Below, piece after piece: positions 1-7,657 of a stretch of 24,669 bases of DNA. The position numbers and the translations under genes are program-made. The notes below the pieces were generated by a model. It ran no database searches, was not told where the DNA came from, and was given only the letters and a program-made list of their open reading frames with translations. The stretch spans positions 1 to 24,669 of the forward strand of contig DAOOOW010000016.1 in assembly GCA_035387885.1 (NCBI GenBank), written 5' to 3'. Origin of the DNA: DAOOOW01 sp035387885 (lineage in GTDB: Bacteria > Patescibacteriota > Patescibacteriia > UBA2196). Position 1 is the first letter of the stretch; the number at the start of each line of letters is the position of its first letter.

Positions 1-225
1 ACTGTGCCACAAAATGGTTTTCATTATAGGTTTGATTTACCCGATACTTTGACGGAAATTCAAACCATGTATTTGCGTCATCCTGAAACAAAAAAAACTC
101 TTACGGTACTAGGAGATTTTAGTGAAACTTACATGGATGCTCCCAATCCAGGAGATATTCCGTTATTAGTTAGGATTGTTTCTGGAGAAGAAAAAAAGGT
201 TTTTTTAACAGTTATTAAGTACTAA
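1..225 (+). CDS. 3' end of an unrecognised protein gene (partial)
   Basis: The frame is open from the first base of the window to the TAA at 223-225, so this is almost certainly the C-terminal part of a longer protein. A GTG at position 4 could serve as a start, but nothing supports it. The visible ~74 residues are soluble, with alternating hydrophobic residues near the end (LLVRIV, VFLTVI) that suggest a beta-rich C-terminal domain. I do not recognise the family. A hairpin terminator follows directly, so this gene ends its transcription unit and converges on the pilin-like gene on the other strand. Confidence 0.6.
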   Translation, partial: TVPQNGFHYRFDLPDTLTEIQTMYLRHPETKKTLTVLGDFSETYMDAPNPGDIPLLVRIVSGEEKKVFLTVIKY

Positions 226-232
226 TTTAAAA

Positions 233-270
233 AAGCGTTCCAAGCTATTGGGACGCTTATTTATTTTTTA
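233..270. terminator. Intrinsic terminator between convergent genes
   Basis: A 9-bp stem (AAGCGTTCC at 233-241, GGGACGCTT at 250-258, one G-T pair) has an 8-nt loop. A T-rich run follows on the plus strand. On the minus strand an A-rich stretch upstream (227-232) gives a T run as well, so it may also serve the convergent pilin-like gene. Confidence 0.75.
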
Positions 271-279
271 AATATTTAT

Positions 280-852
280 TTAAGATAAATTAAATATACT
301 TAAGACAAATTTTAACATGGCATAAGAAGTAAAGACTACCAAAATTCCTAAACTAGCATAAACAAGAGTGTTCATACCTGTTTTGGCTTTACTGGCATTG
401 CCCATAGCTGTAAAAATTAAAAAACCACCATAAATAAACATGACAAAAGAAATAGTACCAATTAATCCTAAAAATATTTTAATTATTTTGGCCGCTATTT
501 GTGGAATAGTAGAACCAAACGAGGTGGATAAAGGGTTATCTAATTTGGATGTTTGAGTATTGTTGGTATTTTTAGGTGGGTTATTTTTGTCAGCTTGCGG
601 AGGATTGTTTAAATCAGTTTGTGGCGGATTATTGTTATCTACTGTACAGGTGAAATTTGTGTCTGAAGTGCAGAATGTTTTACATTGATTATCACATGCT
701 GTCTTGTCTGCGACTATAAATGTTTTATTTCTTCCAGTTGCAGTACACATACACAACCATGTTCCATCAGCCGCTAAGATAGATCGTGTTGTTATCAATA
801 GATAGGAAAATGATATTGTAAATAAAATAACTATGGTTAATATTTTTTTCAT
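280..852 (-). CDS. T4SS-pilin-like secreted membrane protein (TrbC/VirB2-like)
   Basis: The 190-residue protein starts with a clear signal peptide (MKKI then a hydrophobic stretch, cleavage expected near SILAADG). A Cys-rich extracytoplasmic segment follows (six Cys between residues about 34 and 69). Next comes a Pro/Asn linker made of three copies of an 8-residue unit beginning NNPP (residues ~73-97), and then two transmembrane helices (about 122-150 and 160-187) in the VirB2/TrbC arrangement with a Gly-rich first helix (FIYGGFLIF). Many CPR genomes encode such proteins, annotated as pilins; their role is inferred, not proven. No type IV secretion genes lie next to it here. The start ATG at 850-852 matches the signal peptide. 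Confidence 0.7.
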   Translation of the reverse strand: MKKILTIVILFTISFSYLLITTRSILAADGTWLCMCTATGRNKTFIVADKTACDNQCKTFCTSDTNFTCTVDNNNPPQTDLNNPPQADKNNPPKNTNNTQTSKLDNPLSTSFGSTIPQIAAKIIKIFLGLIGTISFVMFIYGGFLIFTAMGNASKAKTGMNTLVYASLGILVVFTSYAMLKFVLSIFNLS

Positions 853-861
853 AAAATTTTA

Positions 862-906
862 GATCCCCAGCTTACCGGCAGGCAGGCTTGACTTCATTCG
901 GGATGA
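862..906. repeat. REP-like palindromic repeat copy at the 3' end of lgt
   Basis: It shares the core CTTGCCTGCCGGTA (seen here as TACCGGCAGGCAGGCTTG on the plus strand) and the flank TTCGGGATGACAAG with the copy at 1108-1153. It supplies the last codons (HPE) and the TGA stop of lgt. Confidence 0.7.
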
Positions 907-1814
907 CAAGAATTATTATACCATTTTTTAATTAAAATATAAAATACCAGACAAATAATTATTAAGGTTAAACTTGTCCATTGGCCCAGACGCAGATTTA
1001 AAAATATTGGTTGAGGATCAATACGAAAAAATTCTATGATAAAACGCCAGAAGGAATAGAGAAATAAATAAAGTAAAAATATTGTACCTGGAATTTTGTG
1101 GGATAGACGGGATCCTTTGCCTACCGGCAGGCAGGCTTGGCTTCGCTCGGGATAAACTATGGAGAGAAATAAAATTATAAACAGACCAAAACAAAAGAGG
1201 CTTTCGTAAAAAAATAAGGGTTGAAAAAGATCAAAATTTTCAAAGCCTGGTAAACGGTTTGCTGGAGCAATGGCAAGACCTAAAAAAGAATTGGTTGGCA
1301 GGCCATAGAGTTCTTGATTGAAATAATTACCCCAGCGGCCAATAGCTTGGCCAAGAGCAATGGCTGGCGACAGTAGATCTAAAATTGTCAGAAAAATAAT
1401 TGGTAATTGATAATTGATAACTGGTGGTTGCTGATTATTTTTCCCAGATAAATTTTTGGCAAAAAAATAAACTATAATTATGCCAGCTATGAGACCACCA
1501 TATATTCCCAAGCCACCTTGCCAAAGATAAAATATTTTTAAAGGATTGTGCCAATAGTAATTAAATTCAGACAAACAATGATAGAGTCTAGCGCCAATAA
1601 GGCCAAAAATTATTAAATAAAAAAACAGATTAAAAATTTCTGTTTTTTTAAATACGGTTTTATGTAGAGACGTATTGCAATACGCCTCTACCAATTTTTT
1701 AAAAATAAAAAATCCAGTTAAAATACTTAGGGTAACAAAAAATCCATACCAATGAATTTGTAAGAAATTTAAATCTAATAAAATTGGTGAGGGGTAAAAG
1801 TGTTGCCAAAACAT
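894..1814 (-). CDS. lgt: Prolipoprotein diacylglyceryl transferase
   Basis: Lgt transfers the diacylglyceryl group from phosphatidylglycerol to the lipobox Cys of prolipoproteins at the inner membrane. The 306-residue polytopic protein shows the family landmarks: an N-terminal HWYG motif (residues 21-24), GGLGIYGG in the middle, the Lgt signature GRWGNYFNQELYG, and FFYESL followed by further membrane helices. Unusually, the coding region contains several repeat-derived segments. A 28-bp palindrome encodes residues 42-51, a short AATTATCAATTACC-type repeat encodes VINYQLPI, a REP-like copy encodes about 19 residues beginning YPERSQAC, and another copy supplies the C-terminus and stop. All preserve the frame, and the signature motifs are intact, so the enzyme is probably active. 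The start ATG at 1812-1814 fits the usual N-terminus. Confidence 0.92.
   Translation of the reverse strand: MFWQHFYPSPILLDLNFLQIHWYGFFVTLSILTGFFIFKKLVEAYCNTSLHKTVFKKTEIFNLFFYLIIFGLIGARLYHCLSEFNYYWHNPLKIFYLWQGGLGIYGGLIAGIIIVYFFAKNLSGKNNQQPPVINYQLPIIFLTILDLLSPAIALGQAIGRWGNYFNQELYGLPTNSFLGLAIAPANRLPGFENFDLFQPLFFYESLFCFGLFIILFLSIVYPERSQACLPVGKGSRLSHKIPGTIFLLYLFLYSFWRFIIEFFRIDPQPIFLNLRLGQWTSLTLIIICLVFYILIKKWYNNSCHPE
1108..1153. repeat. REP-like palindromic repeat inside lgt
   Basis: This is a second copy of the 862-906 element, with the core TACCGGCAGGCAGGCTTG. It is inserted in frame and adds about 19 residues (YPERSQAC through LSHK) between two late membrane helices of Lgt. Confidence 0.7.
1664..1691. 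repeat. 28-bp palindrome inside lgt
   Basis: GTAGAG at 1664-1669 pairs with CTCTAC at 1686-1691. The centre CGTATTGCAATACG (1671-1684) is self-complementary, with a single A/C mismatch pair between them. It encodes Lgt residues 42-51 in frame. Confidence 0.75.
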
Positions 1815-1890
1815 AGTAAATCGCGGACTAACGCGGAAGAATAAAATTTAAATTAAAAAATATGTAAGGTTATTTTAGCATTAATATTTT

Positions 1891-1925
1891 TTATAAAAAA
1901 GAACCCTGCTATTTTTATAGCAAGG
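1891..1925 (-). terminator. Intrinsic terminator after the 133-residue gene
   Basis: On the minus strand the stem CCTTGCTAT / ATAGCAGGG (1904-1912 with 1917-1925, one G-T pair, 4-nt loop) is followed by a run of T (1891-1902). It lies 6 bases beyond the stop of the gene at 1931-2332. Confidence 0.75.
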
Positions 1926-1930
1926 TCATG

Positions 1931-2332
1931 TTATTTAAACAAATTTTTTATGGTAGCGATGAGTTCAGTTTCAGATTTTGAAACAATCCTCGAAATAACA
2001 TAGTCTAGGGTGATTGTTTTTGCTAAATCTTTGAACGGATATTGCTTCATATAAAAAGCATAATTATCTAATTCTTGTCTGGTTTGCGTCACCAAATATT
2101 TTATGTGCTCTTTTTCTATAATAATATTGCCTAGATCTATTAAATCTTTTTTATCTATCAAGCGCCATCTTTTTTGCTCGCGCCATCTTTTTTGCTCGGC
2201 AATAATTATAGAAATTATTTTTTTAATATTGTCTTTGGCAGTAGCAAAACATTGGCTGGCACAGATGACACTAGTTGTTGCTTTAATCTGTTTTTCAAGA
2301 GCAGATTCGTCAAAGACTATTTTCCTAGGCAT
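1931..2332 (-). CDS. Unrecognised small soluble protein
   Basis: The 133-residue protein is basic, has no signal peptide or membrane segment, and is probably mostly helical. It contains two Cys (residues ~24 and 28) and a perfect duplication of EQKRWR encoded by an 18-bp tandem repeat (2163-2198). I do not recognise the family. It starts 12 bases after the stop of the thioredoxin-reductase gene on the same strand and ends at a good terminator, so it is likely the last gene of a transcript with trxB. The MPRK start at 2330-2332 is the only sensible ATG. Confidence 0.65.
   Translation of the reverse strand: MPRKIVFDESALEKQIKATTSVICASQCFATAKDNIKKIISIIIAEQKRWREQKRWRLIDKKDLIDLGNIIIEKEHIKYLVTQTRQELDNYAFYMKQYPFKDLAKTITLDYVISRIVSKSETELIATIKNLFK
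2163..2198. repeat. Perfect 18-bp tandem duplication
   Basis: Two identical copies of CGCCATCTTTTTTGCTCG lie at 2163-2180 and 2181-2198, inside a coding region. The unit is a multiple of three, so it duplicates six residues without a frameshift. Confidence 0.95.
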
Positions 2333-2344
2333 CGAGAACTCCTT

Positions 2345-3256
2345 TTATGAATTTTTTTGAATATATTCATAAGCTTCCAAGGCGGCTATGGCCCCAGTTC
2401 CTGCAGCAACTATGACTTGCTTATATTTAGAATTGCTAACATCCCCAGCCGCAAAAACACCGGGAACATTAGTATGATTTAATTCATCAATTATTACTTG
2501 ACCTAGCGGATCTAAATTAATAAAATCTTTTAACCAAGTTGTTTCAGCCAGATAACCAATTTCTACAAAAACACCTTCAACTTCTAAATTATTTTCTTGG
2601 TTATTAGTTTTAATTTTAATAGCAGTGAGTTTCTCGTTGCCTTGCAAAGCCATTATTTGAGTATTGGTTAAAATATTTACGGCAGGTATTTTTTTAAGGC
2701 GTTCTATTAAAATTGGATCAGCACGCAAAGTATCAGTAATTTCTAACCAATAGACAGTTGGACAAATTTTGGCTAGAAATTCTACAGCTTCAGCGCCAGA
2801 ATTACCACCACCGACCACAGCCACATTTTTATTTTTAAATAATGGCCCATCACAATTAATACAATAGGAAAGTCCATGACCATCAAATTTTTCTTCGCCT
2901 TCAAGACCTAGTTTTCTTTTTTTAAGTCCGGAAGTTATGATAATAGTTTTGGCTGTATAATTTTTATTAGCTGCAGTTTGCACAGAGAACAGGTTATTTT
3001 CTTTAGAGATTTTAACAGTAGTATCATTAATAAATTCTGCCCCTAATTCTTTAACTTGCTCGAGCATTTGATTGGCCAAGGCAAAACCGTCAATACTTTT
3101 GAGCCCAGGATAATTTTCAATTACAAAAGTTTTAGCCATTTGTCCGCCAATTTCAGCGCCAATAATTAAAGTTTTTAGAGTTCGGCGAGTGGTATAAATA
3201 CCGGCAGTTAAACCAGCTGGTCCGGCGCCAATGATAATGGTGTCGTAGATATGCAT
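2345..3256 (-). CDS. trxB: Thioredoxin reductase family flavoprotein, AhpF-like NAD(P)H site
   Basis: This FAD enzyme passes electrons from a nicotinamide cofactor to thioredoxin-type proteins through a redox disulfide. The 303 residues show the FAD motif GAGPAG (10-15), the redox pair CINC (C132, C135), the second dinucleotide motif GGGNSG (149-154) and the C-terminal FAD motif GVFAAGD. The family length is normal. The NADPH 2'-phosphate motif HRRxxxR is absent. In its place stands LEITDTLRAD, which resembles the LEFAPEMKAD segment of NADH-using AhpF, and the region after it (GVFVEIGYL, YKQVIVA) is also AhpF-like. I therefore infer NADH preference. The start ATG at 3254-3256 directly precedes the FAD motif. 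Confidence 0.9.
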   Translation of the reverse strand: MHIYDTIIIGAGPAGLTAGIYTTRRTLKTLIIGAEIGGQMAKTFVIENYPGLKSIDGFALANQMLEQVKELGAEFINDTTVKISKENNLFSVQTAANKNYTAKTIIITSGLKKRKLGLEGEEKFDGHGLSYCINCDGPLFKNKNVAVVGGGNSGAEAVEFLAKICPTVYWLEITDTLRADPILIERLKKIPAVNILTNTQIMALQGNEKLTAIKIKTNNQENNLEVEGVFVEIGYLAETTWLKDFINLDPLGQVIIDELNHTNVPGVFAAGDVSNSKYKQVIVAAGTGAIAALEAYEYIQKNS

Positions 3257-3416
3257 ATTTTTTTAGTTTATCCTGAGCGACTGTGCATATTCGCTCCAGT
3301 CTCCCGACTGGAGCGTTAGTGCTCATTAATGTAAAAAAAATTAATTATATTATTGAACATTAAGTCTCCAGTCCGCCTCGCAGATGTGGGGTTAAGAGAC
3401 ATGGAGACAACAATTA
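3257..3416. other. Intergenic spacer with hairpins between trpS and trxB
   Basis: A perfect 10-bp stem CGCTCCAGTC / GACTGGAGCG with loop TCCC lies at 3292-3315. A second arm pair TGAGC / GCTCA (3274-3278, 3321-3325) lies outside it. Further along, GTCTCCA (3364-3370) can pair with TGGAGAC (3402-3408). The motif CTCCAGTC recurs at 3294-3301 and 3366-3373. No clear T run follows the stems, so these look like repeat-family hairpins rather than plain terminators. Confidence 0.6.
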
Positions 3417-4394
3417 CTATATGCCAATTAATTTTTTAATTTCAGTTAAATTTTTATCAGCTAATCCTTTGGCTTTTTTGGCACCAGTTTCTAAAATTTC
3501 TAAAACATATTTTTTATCTTGTAAAAGTTTAGTTCTTTGTTTTTGAATGGGTTTTAAGGTTTCCACTAAAGCTTGGGTCAAGGCTGGTTTTAATTCCGAA
3601 TATTTTAAAGTTTCTTTCTTATAATCATTTTCAAAATTGTTGATTAATTTTTTATCTTCAGAAATTTCCTTTAGTAAATTTAATAGATTTCTACCACCGT
3701 TAAGGCCTGAATTTTTTTCTGAACCAAAATCAGTAACAGCACTTTGAATTTTTTTAGCAATTGTTTCTCCCGAATCTTTAAGCGCGATATAGTGTTTTTC
3801 GCCTAAAGATTTTGACATTTTTTTACTGGGCTCAGAGAGAGACATGATTCTTTTAGCAGTAGTTAAAATCTCTTTGGGTTCTGGAAAATAGTTGCCGAAT
3901 TTGGTATTAAATTTTTTAGCAATTGATCTGGCTAGTTCAATGTGTTGGACTTGATCTTCACCAACTGGTACCGTTTCAGCTTTATAGAGTAAAATATCAG
4001 CGGCCATCAAAATTGGATAAGTAAAAAGTCCGGCATTGATATTTTCTTTTTGGCGAATGGATTTGTCTTTATATTGAGTCATTCTTTCTAATTCGCCCAT
4101 AGGGGTTAAACAATTAAAAATCCAGGCGAGTTCTGTGTGTGCACTGACATGTGATTGCACAAAAATGATAGATTTTTTTGGGTCAATACCACAAGCTAAA
4201 AAGTCCACCGCTGTATTAAAAATTTGTTCCTGTTTTAATTGAGGATCAAAATTTTCTGTCAGTGAATGATAATCCACAATGCAAAAAATGGAATTATATT
4301 GATCTTGCAATTCTAGCCATTGTTTTAAAGCGCCTAAATAATTGCCTAAATGCAGGTCGCCTGTTGGTTGAATGCCAGAGAAAAGTGTTTTCAT
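3417..4394 (-). CDS. trpS: Tryptophanyl-tRNA synthetase
   Basis: This cytoplasmic class I aminoacyl-tRNA synthetase charges tRNA-Trp. The 325 residues include the HIGH-type motif HLGN (15-18) in the typical GIQPTGDLHLGNYLGA context, GEDQ (145-148), and KMSKS (192-196). The length is normal. I chose the ATG at 4392-4394 because the frame continues 15 codons upstream but runs into the tRNA-Cys gene, and family members begin close to (M)KTLFSGIQPTG. The gene starts 16 bases after the end of tRNA-Cys on the same strand, with no terminator between, so the two are probably co-transcribed. Confidence 0.96.
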   Translation of the reverse strand: MKTLFSGIQPTGDLHLGNYLGALKQWLELQDQYNSIFCIVDYHSLTENFDPQLKQEQIFNTAVDFLACGIDPKKSIIFVQSHVSAHTELAWIFNCLTPMGELERMTQYKDKSIRQKENINAGLFTYPILMAADILLYKAETVPVGEDQVQHIELARSIAKKFNTKFGNYFPEPKEILTTAKRIMSLSEPSKKMSKSLGEKHYIALKDSGETIAKKIQSAVTDFGSEKNSGLNGGRNLLNLLKEISEDKKLINNFENDYKKETLKYSELKPALTQALVETLKPIQKQRTKLLQDKKYVLEILETGAKKAKGLADKNLTEIKKLIGI

Positions 4395-4410
4395 ATAATT
4401 TAAATTTATT

Positions 4411-4482
4411 AGGTCACGGCCGGAATTGAACCGGCGCATAGGAGTTTTGCAGACTCCTGCCTTACCACTTGGCTACGTGACC
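4411..4482 (-). tRNA. tRNA-Cys (anticodon GCA)
   Basis: On the minus strand the acceptor arms GGTCACG / CGTGACC pair perfectly. The anticodon stem GGAGT / ACTCC encloses the loop CTGCAAA with anticodon GCA, and the T arm GCCGG-TTCAATT-CCGGC is intact. The discriminator base is T (U73), as expected for tRNA-Cys. The 3' CCA is not encoded, unlike the tRNA-Glu gene at 14310. Confidence 0.97.
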
Positions 4483-4493
4483 AGAATACAATA

Positions 4494-4521
4494 ATCATAA
4501 CAAAAAAAATACAAAAAGCAA
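4494..4521 (-). promoter_or_regulatory. Likely promoter of tRNA-Cys and trpS
   Basis: On the minus strand TTGCTT (4516-4521) and TATGAT (4494-4499) are spaced by 16 bases, 11 bases before the tRNA 5' end. It stands back to back with the polA promoter. Confidence 0.5.
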
Positions 4522-4525
4522 ATTG

Positions 4526-4554
4526 TTGAAATAATTAATATAAAAAGGTAAAAT
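4526..4554 (+). promoter_or_regulatory. Likely polA promoter
   Basis: TTGAAA (4526-4531) and TAAAAT (4549-4554) are spaced by 17 bases. The polA ATG begins only 6 bases after the -10 element, so the transcript may be leaderless. No Shine-Dalgarno-like sequence is seen. Confidence 0.5.
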
Positions 4555-4560
4555 AAAGAT

Positions 4561-7404
4561 ATGAAAAAATTTTTAATCATTGACGCTAATTCTTTAATAC
4601 ACCGGGCTTTTCACGCCTTGCCGCCTTTGATGAACAAAAAAGGCCAGTTGGTTAATGCGGCTTATGGTTTTACAGCTATTTTTTTAAAAGCTCTTAAAGA
4701 AATTAAGCCAGATTATGTAGCTTGTTGTTTTGATGTTTCCAGAGATACATTTAGAAAAGAAATTTCCGTGGATTATAAAGCTACTAGAAAAGTTCAACCA
4801 ACAGAATTGTATGAACAGTTTCCCTATATTAAAGAATTGCTCAAGGCCTTTAATGTTAAAATTTTTGAGCTTAAAGGTTATGAAGCTGATGATATAATTG
4901 GCACAATTTCTAAAATTATTGATGAGCGAGTAAAAACTGGCGGAGTCTGGCAAGAATTAAAAAGCATAATTGTGAGTGGAGATTTAGATGTTTTGCAATT
5001 AGTTGATGATAATACTGAAGTTTATACATTAAAAAAAGGCATTTCAGATGTGTTAATTTATGATGAGTCTGCAGTGCGTGAAAGATTTGGTTTTGCTCCC
5101 AAAAGTTTGATTGATTACAAAGCTTTGCGTGGAGATTTATCTGATAATATTTCTGGTATCACTGGCATTGGCGAAAAAACAGCCATGGATTTGATTAAAA
5201 ATTTTGTCACCATTGATAAGATGTATGAATATTTGGATAAGAAAAATGATTATGAAAAATATAAAGAAGAATTAAAAGTTAAGAAAATTACTGCAGGTAT
5301 TTATAAAAAACTAGTGGGAGGTAAAGCTCAAGCTTATCAATCTAGACAATTGGCCGAAATTGTGCGTGAAGTGCCAATAGATTTTGATTTAGAAAGTTGT
5401 CAGGTGGTGGATTTTCGAACTGAAAAAGTGGTGGAACTTTTTCAAGAATGGAATTTTAAATCTTTGATTAATAAAATTCCTGAAGCAGAAAAAATAATGA
5501 GAGAAAAACAAGGAAATATATTTGAACAATTTAAAAGTCAAAATTCAAAAGTTAAAAGTAATGAAAATAATATTTTTAAAATAAAAAAAGGTTATACATT
5601 AATTGATAGTGAGGAAAAATATAATAATTTTATTAAAGAATTAAAAAAGCAAAAAATTTTTGCTCTGGATACAGAAACTGATGGGCTTGATCCTTTTAAA
5701 AATAAATTGATTGGAATTTCTTTTGCCTGGACAAAGGGTGAGGCGTATTATTTGTCAATAAAAAATAAAAAAATTGTTTTTACTAAGGAACAATGGGATC
5801 CTCGCTTTGGCGAGGATGACACTCTTTATAAAATTTTGGCAGATGAAAAGGTCAAAAAAGTTGGTCATAACTTAAAATTTGATCTAGAAGTTTTACAAAC
5901 AGCTGGTTTTGAGGTTAAGGGTATTTATTTTGATACCATGATTGCTTCATATCTTTTAAATCCAGGCACCAGACAACATAGCATGGATAATTTAGCGTTT
6001 GTGGAATTGGGCTATAAAACTGAAACAATCCAAGAATTAACTGGCGAAAAAAATAAAGATAAAATAGACCTCTCTAAAATTCCGGTTGTTTTGGTGGCCA
6101 ACTATTCTTGCGAAGATGCAGATATTACTTGGCGGCTTTATGAAAATTTATTGCCAAAAATAAAAAGTGAAAATTTAATGACAGTTTTAGAAAAAATTGA
6201 TGTGCCCTTAATTGAAGTTTTAGCCGGGATGGAGAAATTGGGTATTAAAATTGATATTAAATTTTTAAATAAAATGAGTACGGAATTGGCTAAAAGAATT
6301 ATTGGTTTGGAAGATAAAATTTATAAAATGGCTGGCACAAAATTTAATGTAGCCTCGCCATTGCAATTGAAAGAAATTTTATTTGAAAAATTAAATATTT
6401 CTACTGCAGGATTGTCTAGAATTAAAACTGGCATTTCTACAGCGGCCGGAGAATTAGATAAACTAAAAGGCCGGCATGAAATAATTGATTTAATAATTGA
6501 GTTTAGAGAATTATCTAAATTGAAAAATACTTATTTAGATCCTTTGCCAGAATTGGTTGATAAGCAAGATAGAATTCATACTTCATTTAATCAAACGGTC
6601 ACCGCCACCGGTCGGCTTTCTTCTTCTGAACCTAATTTGCAAAACATTCCTATTAAAACAGAATTGGGAGAAAAAATTCGCCAAGCTTTTGTGGCGAGTA
6701 GCGGCTATAAATTGTTAGCGGCAGATTATTCACAAATTGAGCTGAGGATTGCAGCATCGTTATCTAATGATGAAAAAATGTTGAAAGCTTTTTTGGAGGG
6801 CAGAGATATCCACACAGAAACCGCCAGTCAAATTTTTAATGTCAAAAGAGAAGCAGTGGCTAAGAGTATGCGTCGCGAAGCCAAGGTAATTAATTTTGGT
6901 GTGATCTATGGTTTAGGCGCTAGAGGCTTGGCTGAAGGAGCCGGGGTAAGTTATGAAGAAGCCGAAGATTTTATTGCTAAATATTTTGCGGTCTTTAATG
7001 AACTTCATGATTATTTGCAAAATACTATTGCTTTGACTAAAAATTTTGGTTATACTGAAACTCTGTTCGGCCGACGCCGGTATTTACCAGAAATTAATGC
7101 CACTCACCCTGGTTTAAAAGCTCAGGCCGAGAGAATGGCTATTAATCATCCAATTCAGGGCACAGCGGCCGACTTAATTAAAATGGCTATGATAAATTTG
7201 GAAAAAAAGATTAAGGAAAATTTTAAGCATGATGAGGTGTGCATGCTCTTACAAATTCATGATGAGTTGGTTTTTGAAATTAAGGAAAATGTGCTAGAAA
7301 AAGCTAAAAAAATAATTAAACAGGAAATGGAAAATGTTTATAAATTTAAAGTGCCCATAGAGGTTGAAATGGGAGTTGGGGAAAATTGGGGGGAGTGCAA
7401 GTAA
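4561..7404 (+). CDS. polA: DNA polymerase I with 5' nuclease and 3'-5' exonuclease
   Basis: PolA carries out gap filling and Okazaki primer removal. In the 947 residues, the 5' nuclease domain (1 to ~300) is complete. The 3'-5' exonuclease domain (~345-560) keeps the catalytic D370 and E372 in ALDTETDG and the later VGHNLKFD, so proofreading is probably active. The polymerase domain has motif A DYSQIELR (722-729), motif B RREAKVINFGVIYG (771-784) and motif C HDE (900-902). Two segments look inserted. One is a low-complexity linker KSQNSKVKS (~325-333). The other is QWDPRFGEDD (411-420), encoded by a perfect 8-bp palindrome between exonuclease motifs. A spacer with a long hairpin follows the gene. 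Confidence 0.97.
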   Translation: MKKFLIIDANSLIHRAFHALPPLMNKKGQLVNAAYGFTAIFLKALKEIKPDYVACCFDVSRDTFRKEISVDYKATRKVQPTELYEQFPYIKELLKAFNVKIFELKGYEADDIIGTISKIIDERVKTGGVWQELKSIIVSGDLDVLQLVDDNTEVYTLKKGISDVLIYDESAVRERFGFAPKSLIDYKALRGDLSDNISGITGIGEKTAMDLIKNFVTIDKMYEYLDKKNDYEKYKEELKVKKITAGIYKKLVGGKAQAYQSRQLAEIVREVPIDFDLESCQVVDFRTEKVVELFQEWNFKSLINKIPEAEKIMREKQGNIFEQFKSQNSKVKSNENNIFKIKKGYTLIDSEEKYNNFIKELKKQKIFALDTETDGLDPFKNKLIGISFAWTKGEAYYLSIKNKKIVFTKEQWDPRFGEDDTLYKILADEKVKKVGHNLKFDLEVLQTAGFEVKGIYFDTMIASYLLNPGTRQHSMDNLAFVELGYKTETIQELTGEKNKDKIDLSKIPVVLVANYSCEDADITWRLYENLLPKIKSENLMTVLEKIDVPLIEVLAGMEKLGIKIDIKFLNKMSTELAKRIIGLEDKIYKMAGTKFNVASPLQLKEILFEKLNISTAGLSRIKTGISTAAGELDKLKGRHEIIDLIIEFRELSKLKNTYLDPLPELVDKQDRIHTSFNQTVTATGRLSSSEPNLQNIPIKTELGEKIRQAFVASSGYKLLAADYSQIELRIAASLSNDEKMLKAFLEGRDIHTETASQIFNVKREAVAKSMRREAKVINFGVIYGLGARGLAEGAGVSYEEAEDFIAKYFAVFNELHDYLQNTIALTKNFGYTETLFGRRRYLPEINATHPGLKAQAERMAINHPIQGTAADLIKMAMINLEKKIKENFKHDEVCMLLQIHDELVFEIKENVLEKAKKIIKQEMENVYKFKVPIEVEMGVGENWGECK
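5798..5817. repeat. In-frame palindrome in the polA exonuclease domain
   Basis: ATCCTCGC (5798-5805) pairs perfectly with GCGAGGAT (5810-5817) around a 4-base loop and is followed by GACA. The shape, a palindrome ending in GGATGACA, matches the REP-like copies between genes. It encodes part of residues 411-420. Confidence 0.7.
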
Positions 7405-7475
7405 AATTTTTAATTTTCATTTTTTAAATATTTTTTTATGCCACCTTTTTGGAAAAAAAGGTAGCTCCAAAAACT

Positions 7476-7625
7476 GGTTCGCTGCTGCGCCTTAGAGAAA
7501 ATAGGGCTCACTTGGCTAAATTGAACGGATGCCTGGTCAGCCTTATTATATAGGCCTCCTGTCCATTCAATTCTTAACGCCAAGTTCACCTCTATTTTCT
7601 TACTAAGGCTACGCGAAGCGAACGG
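7476..7625. repeat. Long imperfect inverted repeat (~150 bp) after polA
   Basis: The left arm (about 7476-7535) and the reverse complement of the right arm (about 7552-7625) align nearly along their full length. Shared blocks include GGTTCGC against CGTTCGC, then CCTTAG, AGAAAATAG, ACTTGGC, ATTGAA and GGCC. The minus strand holds a 73-codon open frame here, which I regard as a by-product. Upstream, ACCTTTTT and AAAAAGGT (7443-7462) form a small extra stem that might help end polA transcription. Confidence 0.65.
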
Positions 7626-7657
7626 GAACAAATAAAATTAAAATTTTTTCATAAAAG

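Noticed and set aside
2103..2360. Plus-strand frame opposite the 133-residue gene
   Set aside because: It is antisense to a better frame, and the terminator and spacing support the minus strand.
4395..4439. Upstream extension of trpS
   Set aside because: It runs into the tRNA-Cys gene, and the family begins at the internal ATG.
7410..7631. 73-codon minus-strand open frame after polA
   Set aside because: It coincides with the long inverted repeat, which explains the open frame, and it has no family-like pattern.
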